Shown here: positions 6,876 to 15,795 of the stretch, piece after piece
Layout of the letters: the number at the start of each line of letters is the position of its first letter
Numbering within the stretch: position 1 is the first letter of the stretch
NCBI RefSeq assembly: GCF_030324495.1
Contig: NZ_JACAGN010000001.1
Location: forward strand, 505,838 to 569,837
Length of the DNA: 64,000 nucleotides
Reading direction: 5' to 3'
Source: Myroides sp. 1354
GTDB lineage: Bacteria > Bacteroidota > Bacteroidia > Flavobacteriales > Flavobacteriaceae
Position numbers and translations under genes: made by a program
Notes under the pieces: model-generated
Database searches by the model: none
What the model was told of the DNA's origin: nothing
The model's input: the letters and a program-made list of their open reading frames with translations, nothing else

Positions 6876-8942
6876 ATGCGGTTACAGTATTTACTTTTAT
6901 TCGTTTTATCTTTCTTCGGAAGTAGTCTTGGTTATGCACAACAAACCCAAGATACCCTAACTGCATTAAATGAAATTCTGGTTGTCAAAGAAACAACAAA
7001 AGATTTCATTCCACCTAAAACTCTTGAAGGAGAACAGTTAAATCGGTTGAACAGTGCAACTGTGGCGGATGCTTTGCGTTATTTTGCAGGTGTGAAAATC
7101 AAAGATTATGGTGGGATGGGCGGTATAAAAACCGTGGATGTCCGCAATATGGGCACACAACAAGTGGGCGTTTTTTACAATGGTATTCAGTTGGGAAATG
7201 CCCAAAATGGTATCGTTGATTTAGGGAAGTACTCTTTAGATAATATAGAAGCGATTCAATTGTACAACGGACAACGCAGCGCTCCACTTCAGGCAGCGAA
7301 AGAATATGCCGCTGCTTCGACTGTATACATGCAAACCAAGCGTCCAAATTTTACTAAAAATCAACGCATACAAGCGAATTTTCAATATAAGATGGGGGAT
7401 ATTCAATGGACCAATCCCGCTGCTCGCGTAGCCCTCAAAGTTAATGATCATATTAATACAACAATAAGCACCTCTTATTTATACTCCAATGGACATTATA
7501 AGTTCAGACAAAAGCGCTTTAATCTCGATGGAACAGTAGCCTATGATACGCTGGGGCATCGAAAGAATAGCGGAATTGAATCCTTTCGATTGGAAAATAG
7601 TTGGTTTGGGCAAGATCAAGTAAACTCTTGGCAGGTTCACCTCTATTTCTATCAATCCCATCGTGGTTTACCAGAAGCCATCATTAAGAAAAGTGAAACT
7701 ACAATTGCCACAGAAAAGAATAACGAAAAACAAGACGATAAAAATGTCGTGATTCAAGGGGAATGGAAACGCAAAGTTTCTCCTTTGTATCAATGGATGA
7801 TTAAAGGAAAGTTTGCCTATGATCAATTGCATTATAAATCAAGAAAAACAGTCGATTTTCAAGGGGATGAAGTAACGTATAATCCTCAATTTGACAATAC
7901 TTATCATCAGCAGGAATGGTATGTGTCAGCGGCTCATTTATTTGCAATAACCCCTTCTTGGCAAATCTCTTTGGCTACCGATCTACAATACAATAAATTA
8001 AATGCAACCCGACTGGGGCAGGAAACTTTATTTTCCTTTCCAGAACGCTATACGTTTTATACGGTTTTGTCCACAAGCCTTGATTTAGGAAAGTTGAAAG
8101 TTCAAGCTAATCTCTTGGGGACGTTTACGGAGGAAAAAGTAAAGTACAATTACCAAGCACCCAACCGAACTTTTTTTACACCTTCTGTTTTTTTGCGTTA
8201 CAACCCTTGGGATATGCGTGATTTTACCCTTCATGCCTTCTATAAACACGTATACCGATTACCTACTTTTAACGATTTGTATTATACTCAATTGGGAACG
8301 GCTTACTTAAAACCTGAATACAGCCGACAGTTTAATTTAGGGTTTACTTATCAATATAAAATGAGTAATGCACGGTTGAAAGACATTGATTTTACGTTAG
8401 AAACCTATTATGCGCAGATTAAAGATAAAATAATCGCTTCTCCAACTTCGAGTATGATGCGTTGGATGATGTCTAATTTAGGAAAAGTAGAACAGTACGG
8501 AATCGAAAGTCAGATTAAAACCAATTGGGAGCCCGTAAAAGGAATTTGGGCTCAATTGGGGGTGACCTATGAATATACCATAGCCCAAGACTTGAGTGTA
8601 ACCCCATCGGGAAAACCGTCGTATTATGGAGATCAGATTCCCTATACGCCATGGCATTCGGGATCTATCCTTGGGGGTATAGATTATCGAAATTGGCAAC
8701 TGAACTACAGTTTTATCTATGTAGGGAAACGTTACAATGGCAATAAAAACAATACGGTGCGCAATGAATTGCAACCTTGGTATACTCATGATTTAAGTAT
8801 ACAAAAGCAAGTACAGTGGCAGAAGAAAGTGATGCGAATTAGAGCCGAGGCGAATAACCTTGCGAATCAATACTATGAAGTAGTTACTAATTTTCCCATG
8901 CCAGGAAGAAATTTTCGTTTAACCTTAAGTGTGGATTTATAA
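6876..8942 (+). CDS. btuB: TonB-dependent outer membrane receptor, BtuB-like (vitamin B12)
   Basis: Outer-membrane transporter of 688 residues. A signal peptide (about 1-21, ending in YAQ) is followed by a TonB-box-like LNEILVV at 31-37. The plug domain spans about 45-155, with VADALRYFAGV and VDVRNMG motifs. A 22-strand-type barrel ends in the aromatic/alternating C-terminus NFRLTLSVDL. The ligand cannot be read from the protein alone. Assignment to cobalamin rests on the riboswitch directly upstream and the BtuG-like lipoprotein gene downstream. It lacks the N-terminal carboxypeptidase-like domain of SusC-type receptors. It is the first gene of a four-gene operon, and its stop is 1 base from the next ATG. 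Confidence 0.85.
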   Translation: MRLQYLLLFVLSFFGSSLGYAQQTQDTLTALNEILVVKETTKDFIPPKTLEGEQLNRLNSATVADALRYFAGVKIKDYGGMGGIKTVDVRNMGTQQVGVFYNGIQLGNAQNGIVDLGKYSLDNIEAIQLYNGQRSAPLQAAKEYAAASTVYMQTKRPNFTKNQRIQANFQYKMGDIQWTNPAARVALKVNDHINTTISTSYLYSNGHYKFRQKRFNLDGTVAYDTLGHRKNSGIESFRLENSWFGQDQVNSWQVHLYFYQSHRGLPEAIIKKSETTIATEKNNEKQDDKNVVIQGEWKRKVSPLYQWMIKGKFAYDQLHYKSRKTVDFQGDEVTYNPQFDNTYHQQEWYVSAAHLFAITPSWQISLATDLQYNKLNATRLGQETLFSFPERYTFYTVLSTSLDLGKLKVQANLLGTFTEEKVKYNYQAPNRTFFTPSVFLRYNPWDMRDFTLHAFYKHVYRLPTFNDLYYTQLGTAYLKPEYSRQFNLGFTYQYKMSNARLKDIDFTLETYYAQIKDKIIASPTSSMMRWMMSNLGKVEQYGIESQIKTNWEPVKGIWAQLGVTYEYTIAQDLSVTPSGKPSYYGDQIPYTPWHSGSILGGIDYRNWQLNYSFIYVGKRYNGNKNNTVRNELQPWYTHDLSIQKQVQWQKKVMRIRAEANNLANQYYEVVTNFPMPGRNFRLTLSVDL

Positions 8943-8943
8943 G

Positions 8944-10080
8944 ATGATGAGAAGGTGTTTTTATTTACTCGTCCTACTTAGCTTGTTGGTGAGTAGTTGC
9001 CGTAAGGATGAACTGATTTTTGTTTCTGATAGCTCTGTCGTTTCTATTCCTGTACAACTGGAAGATTATCAGGGGTTTTATCTCCTAAATGAAGGGAATA
9101 TGGGAATGAATCGCGCAACCATTGATTGGTTTAATTATGAAACAGGACTGTATACTCGTGATATCTTTTCAGAACGCAATCCGACCCTCCCTCGTGAATT
9201 AGGAGATGTAGGTAATGATTTAAAAATTTATGGAACAAAAGCCTATGCGACTATCAATGCTTCTAACTTTATTGAAGTTTTTGATGTAGCAACAGGAAAA
9301 CACATCAAGCAAATTCACTTGCCGAATTGTCGTTATTTGGCTTTTGCCAATGGAAAAGCCTATGTGAGTTCCTTCTCTGGAAAGATAGAAATTACACCCA
9401 ATGCAGAAATTGGTTTTGTAGCGGAAATTGATACGATATCTTTACAAGTAACCCGTCGTGTAGATGTTGGTTATCAACCCGAAGAAATGGTGATTAGCGG
9501 AACTAAACTGTACGTAGCCAATTCAGGGGGGTATAGAGAACCTCATTATGATACAACTGTATCTGTGGTTGATTTAACTCATTTTACTGAAATAAAAAAA
9601 ATAGAAGTAGCACCCAATCTACATCGAATGCAAGTCGATACTCGAGGAGATATCTATGTCAGTTCTAGAGGAAATTACAAAGAAATTCCCCCCAATCTAT
9701 ATGTAATCGATACCACTTTGGATGAGGTGAAACAAAAGTTGAATATTCCTGTATCCAATATGACACTTGATGACGATAAATTGTATTATTACGCCAATGC
9801 CTATCAGACTAACACGAATACCCATGCGGTGTCTTTTGGGATTTTAGATACGGCAACCAAGCAAGTGATTCGTCCTGCAATCATCACAGATGGAACAGCC
9901 AAGCAATTGGTAATGCCTTATGGAATTGCGGTCAATCCAGAAACCAAAGAAATTTATATCACAGATGCACAGGATTATATCGGAAATGGATACCTCTATT
10001 GTTATTCAGCTGATGGACGATTAAAATGGAAAACAACCACAGGGAATATTCCTGCACATCTGGCATTCATCCGCCTGTAA
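8944..10080 (+). CDS. Beta-propeller surface lipoprotein, BtuG/DUF5074-like
   Basis: Lipoprotein of 378 residues with a lipobox LVSSC (Cys19) when started at the ATG at 8944, which follows the receptor stop by one base. An in-frame start at 8929 would overlap the receptor and spoil the signal peptide. The body has repeated YncE-like blades (for example KAYATINASNFIEVFD, KLYVANSGG, GDIYVSSRG). In Bacteroides, BtuG lipoproteins of this fold sit on BtuB at the cell surface and bind B12 very tightly. The riboswitch and receptor context suggest the same role here. Binding residues cannot be judged by eye. Confidence 0.75.
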   Translation: MMRRCFYLLVLLSLLVSSCRKDELIFVSDSSVVSIPVQLEDYQGFYLLNEGNMGMNRATIDWFNYETGLYTRDIFSERNPTLPRELGDVGNDLKIYGTKAYATINASNFIEVFDVATGKHIKQIHLPNCRYLAFANGKAYVSSFSGKIEITPNAEIGFVAEIDTISLQVTRRVDVGYQPEEMVISGTKLYVANSGGYREPHYDTTVSVVDLTHFTEIKKIEVAPNLHRMQVDTRGDIYVSSRGNYKEIPPNLYVIDTTLDEVKQKLNIPVSNMTLDDDKLYYYANAYQTNTNTHAVSFGILDTATKQVIRPAIITDGTAKQLVMPYGIAVNPETKEIYITDAQDYIGNGYLYCYSADGRLKWKTTTGNIPAHLAFIRL

Positions 10081-10103
10081 CCATCAAAAAAAAAACGATC
10101 AAA

Positions 10104-11021
10104 ATGACAAAAAGATTAATACTATTTGCCCTATTCAGCCTTGCTTTATGCAGTGGAATTAGTTGTTCTAGTGATAGTGAATCAGGAGAGAAGGAGACTA
10201 TAACGGTTAAAAAAACAGTGACTAAAGTTTTGGAGTATGCTCCTGCCTTCGGACAATTCGTCAATGAATTACCCCCATATGAAACTGGAGATACACCAGA
10301 AAGTATGCGGTTAAAAGCAGAAAAAGCGTTGATGAACAATGAAGTGATCACCTTAGGTGGATTTGGAGGTTATGTGGTATTTGGTTTCGATCATACCATA
10401 GAAAATAGACCAGGTAAACGAGATGTTCGAATCTTGGGTAATGCGTTTACCAATAATGCAGAACCTGGAGTTATTCTCGTCGCCTATGATAGAAATAAAA
10501 ATGGACGTCCTGATGAGGAGGAATGGTTTGAATTAGCAGGGAGCGAGCACAGTAATCCTGCAGTTGTTAAAAACTATGCGATCACTTACTTTAGGCCAAC
10601 GAAAAGTGCAGTAGAAACTCCAGGAGAAGTTAAACACTATATTCGTTGGAAAGACAATCAGGGCAATGAAGGATGGAAGATTAAAAACCAGTTTCATCAA
10701 CAACAGTACTATCCCCAATGGATCAAAGCAGATTCTATTACTTTTAGCGGAACGCTGTTACCAAACAACGCTGTTCAGGTAGGGCAAACAGAAAATAGTT
10801 GGCAATTGAAGACATTTGGTTGGGGGTATGCGGATAATTATCCCAATACGAGAGAAGGGGCTACCATTGATATTGATTGGGCAGTTGATCAGGCTGGGAA
10901 TCCAGTGCATTTGCCAGGTATTGATTTTATTAAAATTTACACCGGATTAAATCAAGAAGCAGGCTGGTTAGGCGAAACATCTACAGAGGTAGCGGGAGCT
11001 ATTGATTTACATTTAGAATAA
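10104..11021 (+). CDS. Surface lipoprotein of the B12 operon
   Basis: Protein of 305 residues starting at ATG 10104. The frame is open further upstream, but only this start gives a signal peptide with lipobox SGISC (Cys21). The mature part contains LGGFGGYVVFGFDH and an acidic DRNKNGRPDEEE stretch that resembles a calcium-binding loop (D-x-N-x-N-G-x-x-D-x-x-E). Similar lipoproteins sit in riboswitch-controlled B12 loci of Bacteroidota, usually annotated only as cell surface protein. It starts 23 bases after the BtuG-like gene and is clearly in the same operon. It probably takes part in B12 or corrinoid capture; no catalytic motif was recognised. Confidence 0.6.
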   Translation: MTKRLILFALFSLALCSGISCSSDSESGEKETITVKKTVTKVLEYAPAFGQFVNELPPYETGDTPESMRLKAEKALMNNEVITLGGFGGYVVFGFDHTIENRPGKRDVRILGNAFTNNAEPGVILVAYDRNKNGRPDEEEWFELAGSEHSNPAVVKNYAITYFRPTKSAVETPGEVKHYIRWKDNQGNEGWKIKNQFHQQQYYPQWIKADSITFSGTLLPNNAVQVGQTENSWQLKTFGWGYADNYPNTREGATIDIDWAVDQAGNPVHLPGIDFIKIYTGLNQEAGWLGETSTEVAGAIDLHLE

Positions 11022-11046
11022 GAATACTAACATTTACTTTATAATT

Positions 11047-12144
11047 ATGAAAAAAAGCTTTTTGCGTTTAAGTGCCTTATTTGTCTTAGGGCTAAGTTTA
11101 GCGACAGTAACCTTTACAAGTTGCTCGAGTGACGATAGCGGAGTATACAATGTAGCCATTGATAAGGGAACGCTAACGACCCTTACTTTCCAAGAGCTTG
11201 TAATTGATCCACAAGTAGAAACACAAGGAGCTGTTTTTACTTGGTTCGATCATACAGTGAATTCAGTGATTTCGAAAGAAGCTGTCTTAAAACACGCCTT
11301 TCAAACACCTGGAGAACATAAGATATCATTGAAAATTGAGCGTGGAAATAAGGTAGAACTATATACTTATTCCATTCAAGTTGGGAAATCGGATGATTTT
11401 GACCAGGTAAGATTAAATTTAACTGATTTTGATTTAACAGAGGGAATAGAAACTGCAGGAGGAAGAATTTGGAAGAACACCTTTACGGAAGATATGCCGT
11501 TAAATACTTCTATTTTCTCTTTCAATCACAACGCAATGACAGAATGGAAGGTGTGGTATGGATTTACAGTCTCTAATAGCAAGGACAACAGCAACCAGCT
11601 AGAAGCAGAAGGAGGATGGGTAAACAACCAATGGGGATCTATGGCTAAAGGAGGTGTAGAAGGTGTAGGAAAACCGTTCTTAGTAGCATATGCAGATCAT
11701 AAACCTGATGCAAGTGTCTTACAACCAGGAGTGGAAATTGAGGTAGAGAATTTTAGTGCTGTAGTGACCTTAGATGATACAAATCGCTATAAAGCCGTAA
11801 GTACAGCTGTGGCAATTAGTCCATGGTCTTATTACGGAATTACAGAAGGAGATGATTATGCTACTAAATTCAAAACAGGTGATTACTTTGCTCTTCAGGT
11901 ATATGGAGTGGGTGCAGATATGAAATTAACCTCTTCAGCGCCTGTAACACACTATTTTGTTGATTTCAGAAATGGAGAACACACAGTTAGCAAGGATTGG
12001 AATACAGTTGATTTGTCTTCTTTAGGAGAAGTGAAATACTTGTTGTTTTTCCTTGAAACAACAGATAGAAATGCACAAGGATATGCAAATACAGCTTTGT
12101 ATTTTACCATGGATCAATTAACCGTAAATCCAATAACAGAATAA
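11047..12144 (+). CDS. DUF4465 surface lipoprotein with PKD-like domain
   Basis: Lipoprotein of 365 residues with lipobox FTSC (Cys26) followed by SSDDSG, the acidic stretch that favours surface export in Bacteroidota. Residues about 35-115 look like a PKD/Ig-type beta domain (TWFDHTV, HAFQTPGEHKISLKI). The rest fits DUF4465, with WYGFTVSNSKD, GGWVNNQWGS, SPWSYYGITEG and a C-terminal beta-rich YFTMDQLTV. It is the last gene of the B12 operon, 25 bases after the previous one. From context it may be an additional corrinoid-binding lipoprotein, analogous to the accessory lipoproteins known from Bacteroides, but relation to BtuH was not shown. Confidence 0.7.
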   Translation: MKKSFLRLSALFVLGLSLATVTFTSCSSDDSGVYNVAIDKGTLTTLTFQELVIDPQVETQGAVFTWFDHTVNSVISKEAVLKHAFQTPGEHKISLKIERGNKVELYTYSIQVGKSDDFDQVRLNLTDFDLTEGIETAGGRIWKNTFTEDMPLNTSIFSFNHNAMTEWKVWYGFTVSNSKDNSNQLEAEGGWVNNQWGSMAKGGVEGVGKPFLVAYADHKPDASVLQPGVEIEVENFSAVVTLDDTNRYKAVSTAVAISPWSYYGITEGDDYATKFKTGDYFALQVYGVGADMKLTSSAPVTHYFVDFRNGEHTVSKDWNTVDLSSLGEVKYLLFFLETTDRNAQGYANTALYFTMDQLTVNPITE

Positions 12145-12161
12145 AAAAGCAATTCAATACA

Positions 12162-12195
12162 GAAGCCCTATCCCTGCGATAGGGTTTCTTGTTTT
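12162..12195 (+). terminator. Terminator of the B12 operon
   Basis: GAAGCCCTATC pairs with GATAGGGTTTC (one G-U) around a 5-base loop. The T tract is broken (TTCTTGTTTT), so it is weaker than the others in the window. Confidence 0.65.
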
Positions 12196-12282
12196 AGTTG
12201 GTGATACAAAAAAATAAAAAAGCACCTTGGACAAGAAAAACTAACGTATTTTGCAGCGCAAATCAAAAAGCTTATAAATCAA

Positions 12283-13155
12283 ATGGCAAATAAACCTAGG
12301 ATTGCTCTGTTCATCGGAATTCTGTGTATTTCTATTTTTCCTGTTTTAGTAAAAATGGCCTTAGTGCCAGGACTGATATCCGCATTCTATCGCATGGCAA
12401 TTGCCGCGTTGTTTATTGTGCCCTATGCCTTATTTACAAAGCAGATAAAATTATACAACCGCAAAACCATGATGTTGATGATTTTGTGCGGCATGTGTTT
12501 TGGATTAGACATTGGAGTTTGGAATATTGCGATTCAAGGTTCAACAGCTACGCAAGCAACTTTATTAGGAAATTTAGCTCCTGTTTGGGTGGGAATAGGA
12601 AGTTATTTCTTTTTGCAAATTAAACCTTCCTTCAATTTTTGGATGGGAACTGTATTGGCCTTAATCGGCATGGTTACCTTAGTGGGGATTGAAGTATTTG
12701 TCAATTTATCTTTTGATATTCCTTTTCTATTCAGTATACTATCGGGTTTACTTTATGCCACTTATATCTTATTGAGTAAAAGAGTATTGAGTGAAGTAGG
12801 CGTAGTTCCCTTTATGTCGTATAGTATTACCGTATCAACTGTTTTTCTCGCTATACTCAATCTCATTATGGGATCTGATTTTACGGGATTTTCTACTGCA
12901 GGTTGGATGACCTTAGTCGTACAAGGTGTCGTTTGTCAGCTGTTGGCCTGGTTGCTTATCAGCTATGCTACCCAAAATATGAGAGCGACTCGCGTTTCTT
13001 TGAGTTTGTTGAGTCAAGCCTTATTTGCCGCTCTATTGGCGTGGTACTTCTTAGACGAGGCTATTTCGATTCAAATGGTTATTGGGGGATGTATTATTCT
13101 CTTAGGTATTGGAATTACCTTTATCAATAAACCCTTAATTGGACGACCAGGGTAA
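12283..13155 (+). CDS. EamA/DMT family transporter
   Basis: Inner-membrane protein of 290 residues with about ten hydrophobic helices in two repeated halves, typical of the drug/metabolite transporter superfamily. Signature parts are SAFYRMAIAALF in TM2, ATQATLLGNLAPVWVGIG in TM4, and the second-half counterpart SLLSQALFAALLAWYFLDE. Substrates of such proteins vary (amino acids, nucleotides, metabolites) and nothing here decides. Its last 21 bases overlap the 3' end of the convergent DUF456 gene, so the two mRNAs share complementary ends. Confidence 0.85.
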   Translation: MANKPRIALFIGILCISIFPVLVKMALVPGLISAFYRMAIAALFIVPYALFTKQIKLYNRKTMMLMILCGMCFGLDIGVWNIAIQGSTATQATLLGNLAPVWVGIGSYFFLQIKPSFNFWMGTVLALIGMVTLVGIEVFVNLSFDIPFLFSILSGLLYATYILLSKRVLSEVGVVPFMSYSITVSTVFLAILNLIMGSDFTGFSTAGWMTLVVQGVVCQLLAWLLISYATQNMRATRVSLSLLSQALFAALLAWYFLDEAISIQMVIGGCIILLGIGITFINKPLIGRPG

Positions 13156-13653
13156 CGAAAACGAAGAGAATTTTCCAATTATTAGTACGATTCCCCAGAT
13201 TAAAAAGGCAAGGCTAAAGATAATCTTTAAGAAGGTAGAAGCAAGGAATCCAATAAACGAACCTATTGCCGCTTTTAAAGCACGAGAGATATCTCGACTA
13301 TCAAAGATTAATTCGCCAATCAATGCACCTAAGAACGGCCCTAGAACAAAGCCAAAAGGAATAGGAGCAAGAATACCGATGATTAATCCGATATTGGTTC
13401 CCCAAACGCCGTATTTGCTTCCTCCAAAACGCTTGGTTCCTTGAGCTGGAATGACGTAATCCAAAATGGATACGACAATTGTTACCCCGAGACTCCCCCA
13501 AAGAGCTAGACTACTCATCTCAATTCCATCAACAAAATACAAACACAATATACCCAACCAACTAACGGGAAGCCCAGGTAAGGCAGGAAGAACACTGCCA
13601 ATTATACCAAAAATTAGTAGTAAAAGGCTTAAAATTAATAAGAAATAGTCCAT
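13135..13653 (-). CDS. DUF456 family membrane protein
   Basis: Small integral membrane protein of 172 residues. It has the DUF456 pattern of hydrophobic helices rich in glycine and proline (GIIGSVLPALPGLP, GTKRFGGSKYGVWG, PFGFVLGPFLGALIGE). The family has no known function. The sequence is complete, starting at the ATG at 13653 with a hydrophobic first helix. It is convergent with, and overlaps, the EamA gene by 21 bases. The next gene on the right is divergent, 50 bases away. Confidence 0.85.
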   Translation of the reverse strand: MDYFLLILSLLLLIFGIIGSVLPALPGLPVSWLGILCLYFVDGIEMSSLALWGSLGVTIVVSILDYVIPAQGTKRFGGSKYGVWGTNIGLIIGILAPIPFGFVLGPFLGALIGELIFDSRDISRALKAAIGSFIGFLASTFLKIIFSLAFLIWGIVLIIGKFSSFSLPWSSN

Positions 13654-13703
13654 CTCTATTTTTTTTGTATTTTTGATTAACTAAAGTACAACAATATTGT
13701 TTC

Positions 13704-14183
13704 ATGAAGTCGAGTTGGATTATTTTCTTTTTCCCCATTCTATTTGCGTCTTGTCAGTGGATGTCCGCTCAGCTTCCCAATGAGCAAGAATTGTTGGAGG
13801 AAGAACTGAACAAAATTGATTGGACGAAAGTAGATACTTATCCCAGTGTTGCGAGTTGCGATACTATTTTTGATGAGACAGCTCGAAAAGCGTGCTTCTT
13901 TGATTATATCACAGCTGCTTTAGAAGAAAACCTGCGTATGGATACCCTACGTGGAACATTTGCTACCCTAGATACTTTAAATGTATTGGTGACTATTCAA
14001 GCAGATGCACAAGTTTCTTTGTCGCTCTATCAACTGAATGACAGCGTAAAACAACAACTCAAAAGTGTAGACAGCTTGTTAATGGTAAAAAGTAAAACGT
14101 TTGATAACCTCTCTCCAGCAACCAAAAGAGGCGTTCCCGTAACGAGTCAGTTTGTATTACCACTTGTCTTGCACAAACAGTAG
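13704..14183 (+). CDS. Small exported protein, TonB-like CxF segment
   Basis: Exported protein of 159 residues with an N-terminal signal whose FASC could be a lipobox (Cys17), although a normal cleavage after MSAQ also fits. The segment SCDTIFDETARKACFFDYITAAL, paired cysteines spaced about 15 apart followed by a short helix, recalls the region found before TonB C-terminal domains in flavobacteria. The rest (LDTLNVLVTIQADAQVSLSLYQL) is a predicted beta segment. The match is weak and no function is claimed. It stands alone between divergent and convergent neighbours. Confidence 0.55.
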   Translation: MKSSWIIFFFPILFASCQWMSAQLPNEQELLEEELNKIDWTKVDTYPSVASCDTIFDETARKACFFDYITAALEENLRMDTLRGTFATLDTLNVLVTIQADAQVSLSLYQLNDSVKQQLKSVDSLLMVKSKTFDNLSPATKRGVPVTSQFVLPLVLHKQ

Positions 14184-14242
14184 GGGACAAATGGCAATCT
14201 GCCCTGTATATAAAAATCAAATCCCAAAGGACAGCAATTCAT

Positions 14243-15181
14243 TTATTTCTTCAATTTAAAAGTCAGTACAAAATAACTGCCAATTGAAATAGGCAGTACA
14301 ATATTCAACAGCCAAATTAGAGTTGCAACTAAGGCAACGATCCATTGATTGACATCCAGAGCGGAAAAAATAAACATAGCAATACTTCCTTTTACGGCAA
14401 ATTCCAAAAATTGAAAATTAGGTAAGGAAGAAGCCAAAAGATAGATAGCAGATACCGCACACAATAACTCAAAATACGGAATTGTAACCCCAAAGAGATA
14501 ATAGAGAATCACATATTGGTGGGTAAAGGAAGCATAGCGCAATAGAGCCAAAAATAAATTTTTGCGATGAGTTTTTTTTGGAATCTCTCTCAATAGCTGA
14601 ATCACAGTATTGAATGAATATCCTTTGATACTCAAATGACGCAAAGAAAAGACAATAAGAATGATTGCTAGAGCAACACCATAAAGAATCCACAGATAAT
14701 AGGGAGGAATAAATTGGTGGCTATAATTGAGGATGGTAAGGCCAATTAATCCAAAGATGATGGCATAAATCACCTGTACACCATTGCACACCATATTGAG
14801 GAAAATTACCCTTCCAGTGTCCTTTTTAGGAAAATACAAGGCTTTTCCTGCATATTCCCCAATCCCATTGGGAGTGAAAATTCCTAAGGTCAAAGCACTG
14901 AGCACTTGTTTAGCCGCCTGACCCACACTGACAGGCTGAATGAGAGAAGATAAATTCTGCCATTTTAAGATCTCAACAAATCGATTGGAAAAAGTCAAAA
15001 ACAGCAAAGCTACTAATGCCCAAGTATGTTGTGGATCAACCACAATCTCTCGAAGGAGTGCGGTATCCAGCGTTTGATCACTAGACAGTTTGTTATAGAT
15101 ATAATAAAAAGCACTACTTACGACAATTATCTTCAGTAGAAGTACAAGGAATTGCTTAGTTTTGTTGGATACAATTTTCAT
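14243..15181 (-). CDS. YbhN/UPF0104-type integral membrane protein
   Basis: Protein of 312 residues with seven to eight hydrophobic segments and the family features LTLGIFTPNGIGEYAGKALYF and LLASSLPNFQFLEFAVKGS, matching the lysylphosphatidylglycerol synthetase transmembrane region family (UPF0104/YbhN). Members without the soluble synthetase domain, like this one, are thought to act as lipid flippases or in lipid trafficking, but this is unproven. I chose ATG 15181 (MKIVSNKTKQF). The upstream in-frame start at 15229 would run into the ruvC gene. It is divergent from ruvC, with about 60 bases between starts. Confidence 0.75.
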   Translation of the reverse strand: MKIVSNKTKQFLVLLLKIIVVSSAFYYIYNKLSSDQTLDTALLREIVVDPQHTWALVALLFLTFSNRFVEILKWQNLSSLIQPVSVGQAAKQVLSALTLGIFTPNGIGEYAGKALYFPKKDTGRVIFLNMVCNGVQVIYAIIFGLIGLTILNYSHQFIPPYYLWILYGVALAIILIVFSLRHLSIKGYSFNTVIQLLREIPKKTHRKNLFLALLRYASFTHQYVILYYLFGVTIPYFELLCAVSAIYLLASSLPNFQFLEFAVKGSIAMFIFSALDVNQWIVALVATLIWLLNIVLPISIGSYFVLTFKLKK

Positions 15182-15240
15182 CAACACAAAGTAAATCCTT
15201 TTTTTTGTGTCTAGGTGAGGCAATAACAAAAATTAAGAAT

Positions 15241-15795
15241 TTGACAATAGATAGAATCATATTAGGGATTGATCCAGGTACGACGATTATGGGCTTTGGA
15301 CTCATACGCGTGGTGAATAAGAAAATGGAATTTATTCAGTTGAATGAATTGCAATTGAATAAGTATGACGATCACTATACGAAACTGCGTCGAATTTTTG
15401 AGCGCACGATTGAATTAATTGAAACGCATTGCCCCGATGAAATTGCCATTGAAGCCCCTTTCTTTGGGAAAAATGTGCAATCGATGTTGAAATTAGGACG
15501 CGCACAGGGAGTAGCCATGGCGGCGGGCCTTTCGCGTGGGATTCCCATTACAGAATACGAGCCTAAAAAGATAAAAATGGCTATTACGGGTAATGGAAAT
15601 GCCAGTAAAGAACAAGTAGCAAAAATGCTACAACAACTTTTAGGATTGAAAGAATTACCTAAAAATCTCGATAGTACTGATGGATTAGCGGCTGCTGTTT
15701 GTCATTTCTTTAATTCAGGAAAAACGGTAGTCGGGAAATCATATAGTGGATGGGATGCCTTTGTCAAACAAAATCAAGATCGAGTAAAAAAATAA
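15241..15795 (+). CDS. ruvC: Crossover junction endodeoxyribonuclease RuvC
   Basis: Holliday junction resolvase of 184 residues, the enzyme that cuts four-way junctions moved by RuvAB. The RNase H-like fold shows its acidic residues in LGIDPGTTIMGFGL (first catalytic Asp, residue 11), AIEAPFFGKNVQS, and NLDSTDGLAAAVCH near the C-terminus. The likely start is TTG at 15241, which gives MTIDRIILGID, as in relatives; an in-frame TTG at 15205 would add twelve unlikely residues. It leads an operon with hemW, overlapping it by one base in TAATG. Confidence 0.93.
   Translation: MTIDRIILGIDPGTTIMGFGLIRVVNKKMEFIQLNELQLNKYDDHYTKLRRIFERTIELIETHCPDEIAIEAPFFGKNVQSMLKLGRAQGVAMAAGLSRGIPITEYEPKKIKMAITGNGNASKEQVAKMLQQLLGLKELPKNLDSTDGLAAAVCHFFNSGKTVVGKSYSGWDAFVKQNQDRVKK

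Noticed and set aside
6719..6925. Plus-strand open frame over the riboswitch
   Set aside because: It covers the aptamer and its product is basic and unlike any exported or regulatory protein; the RNA structure explains the sequence.
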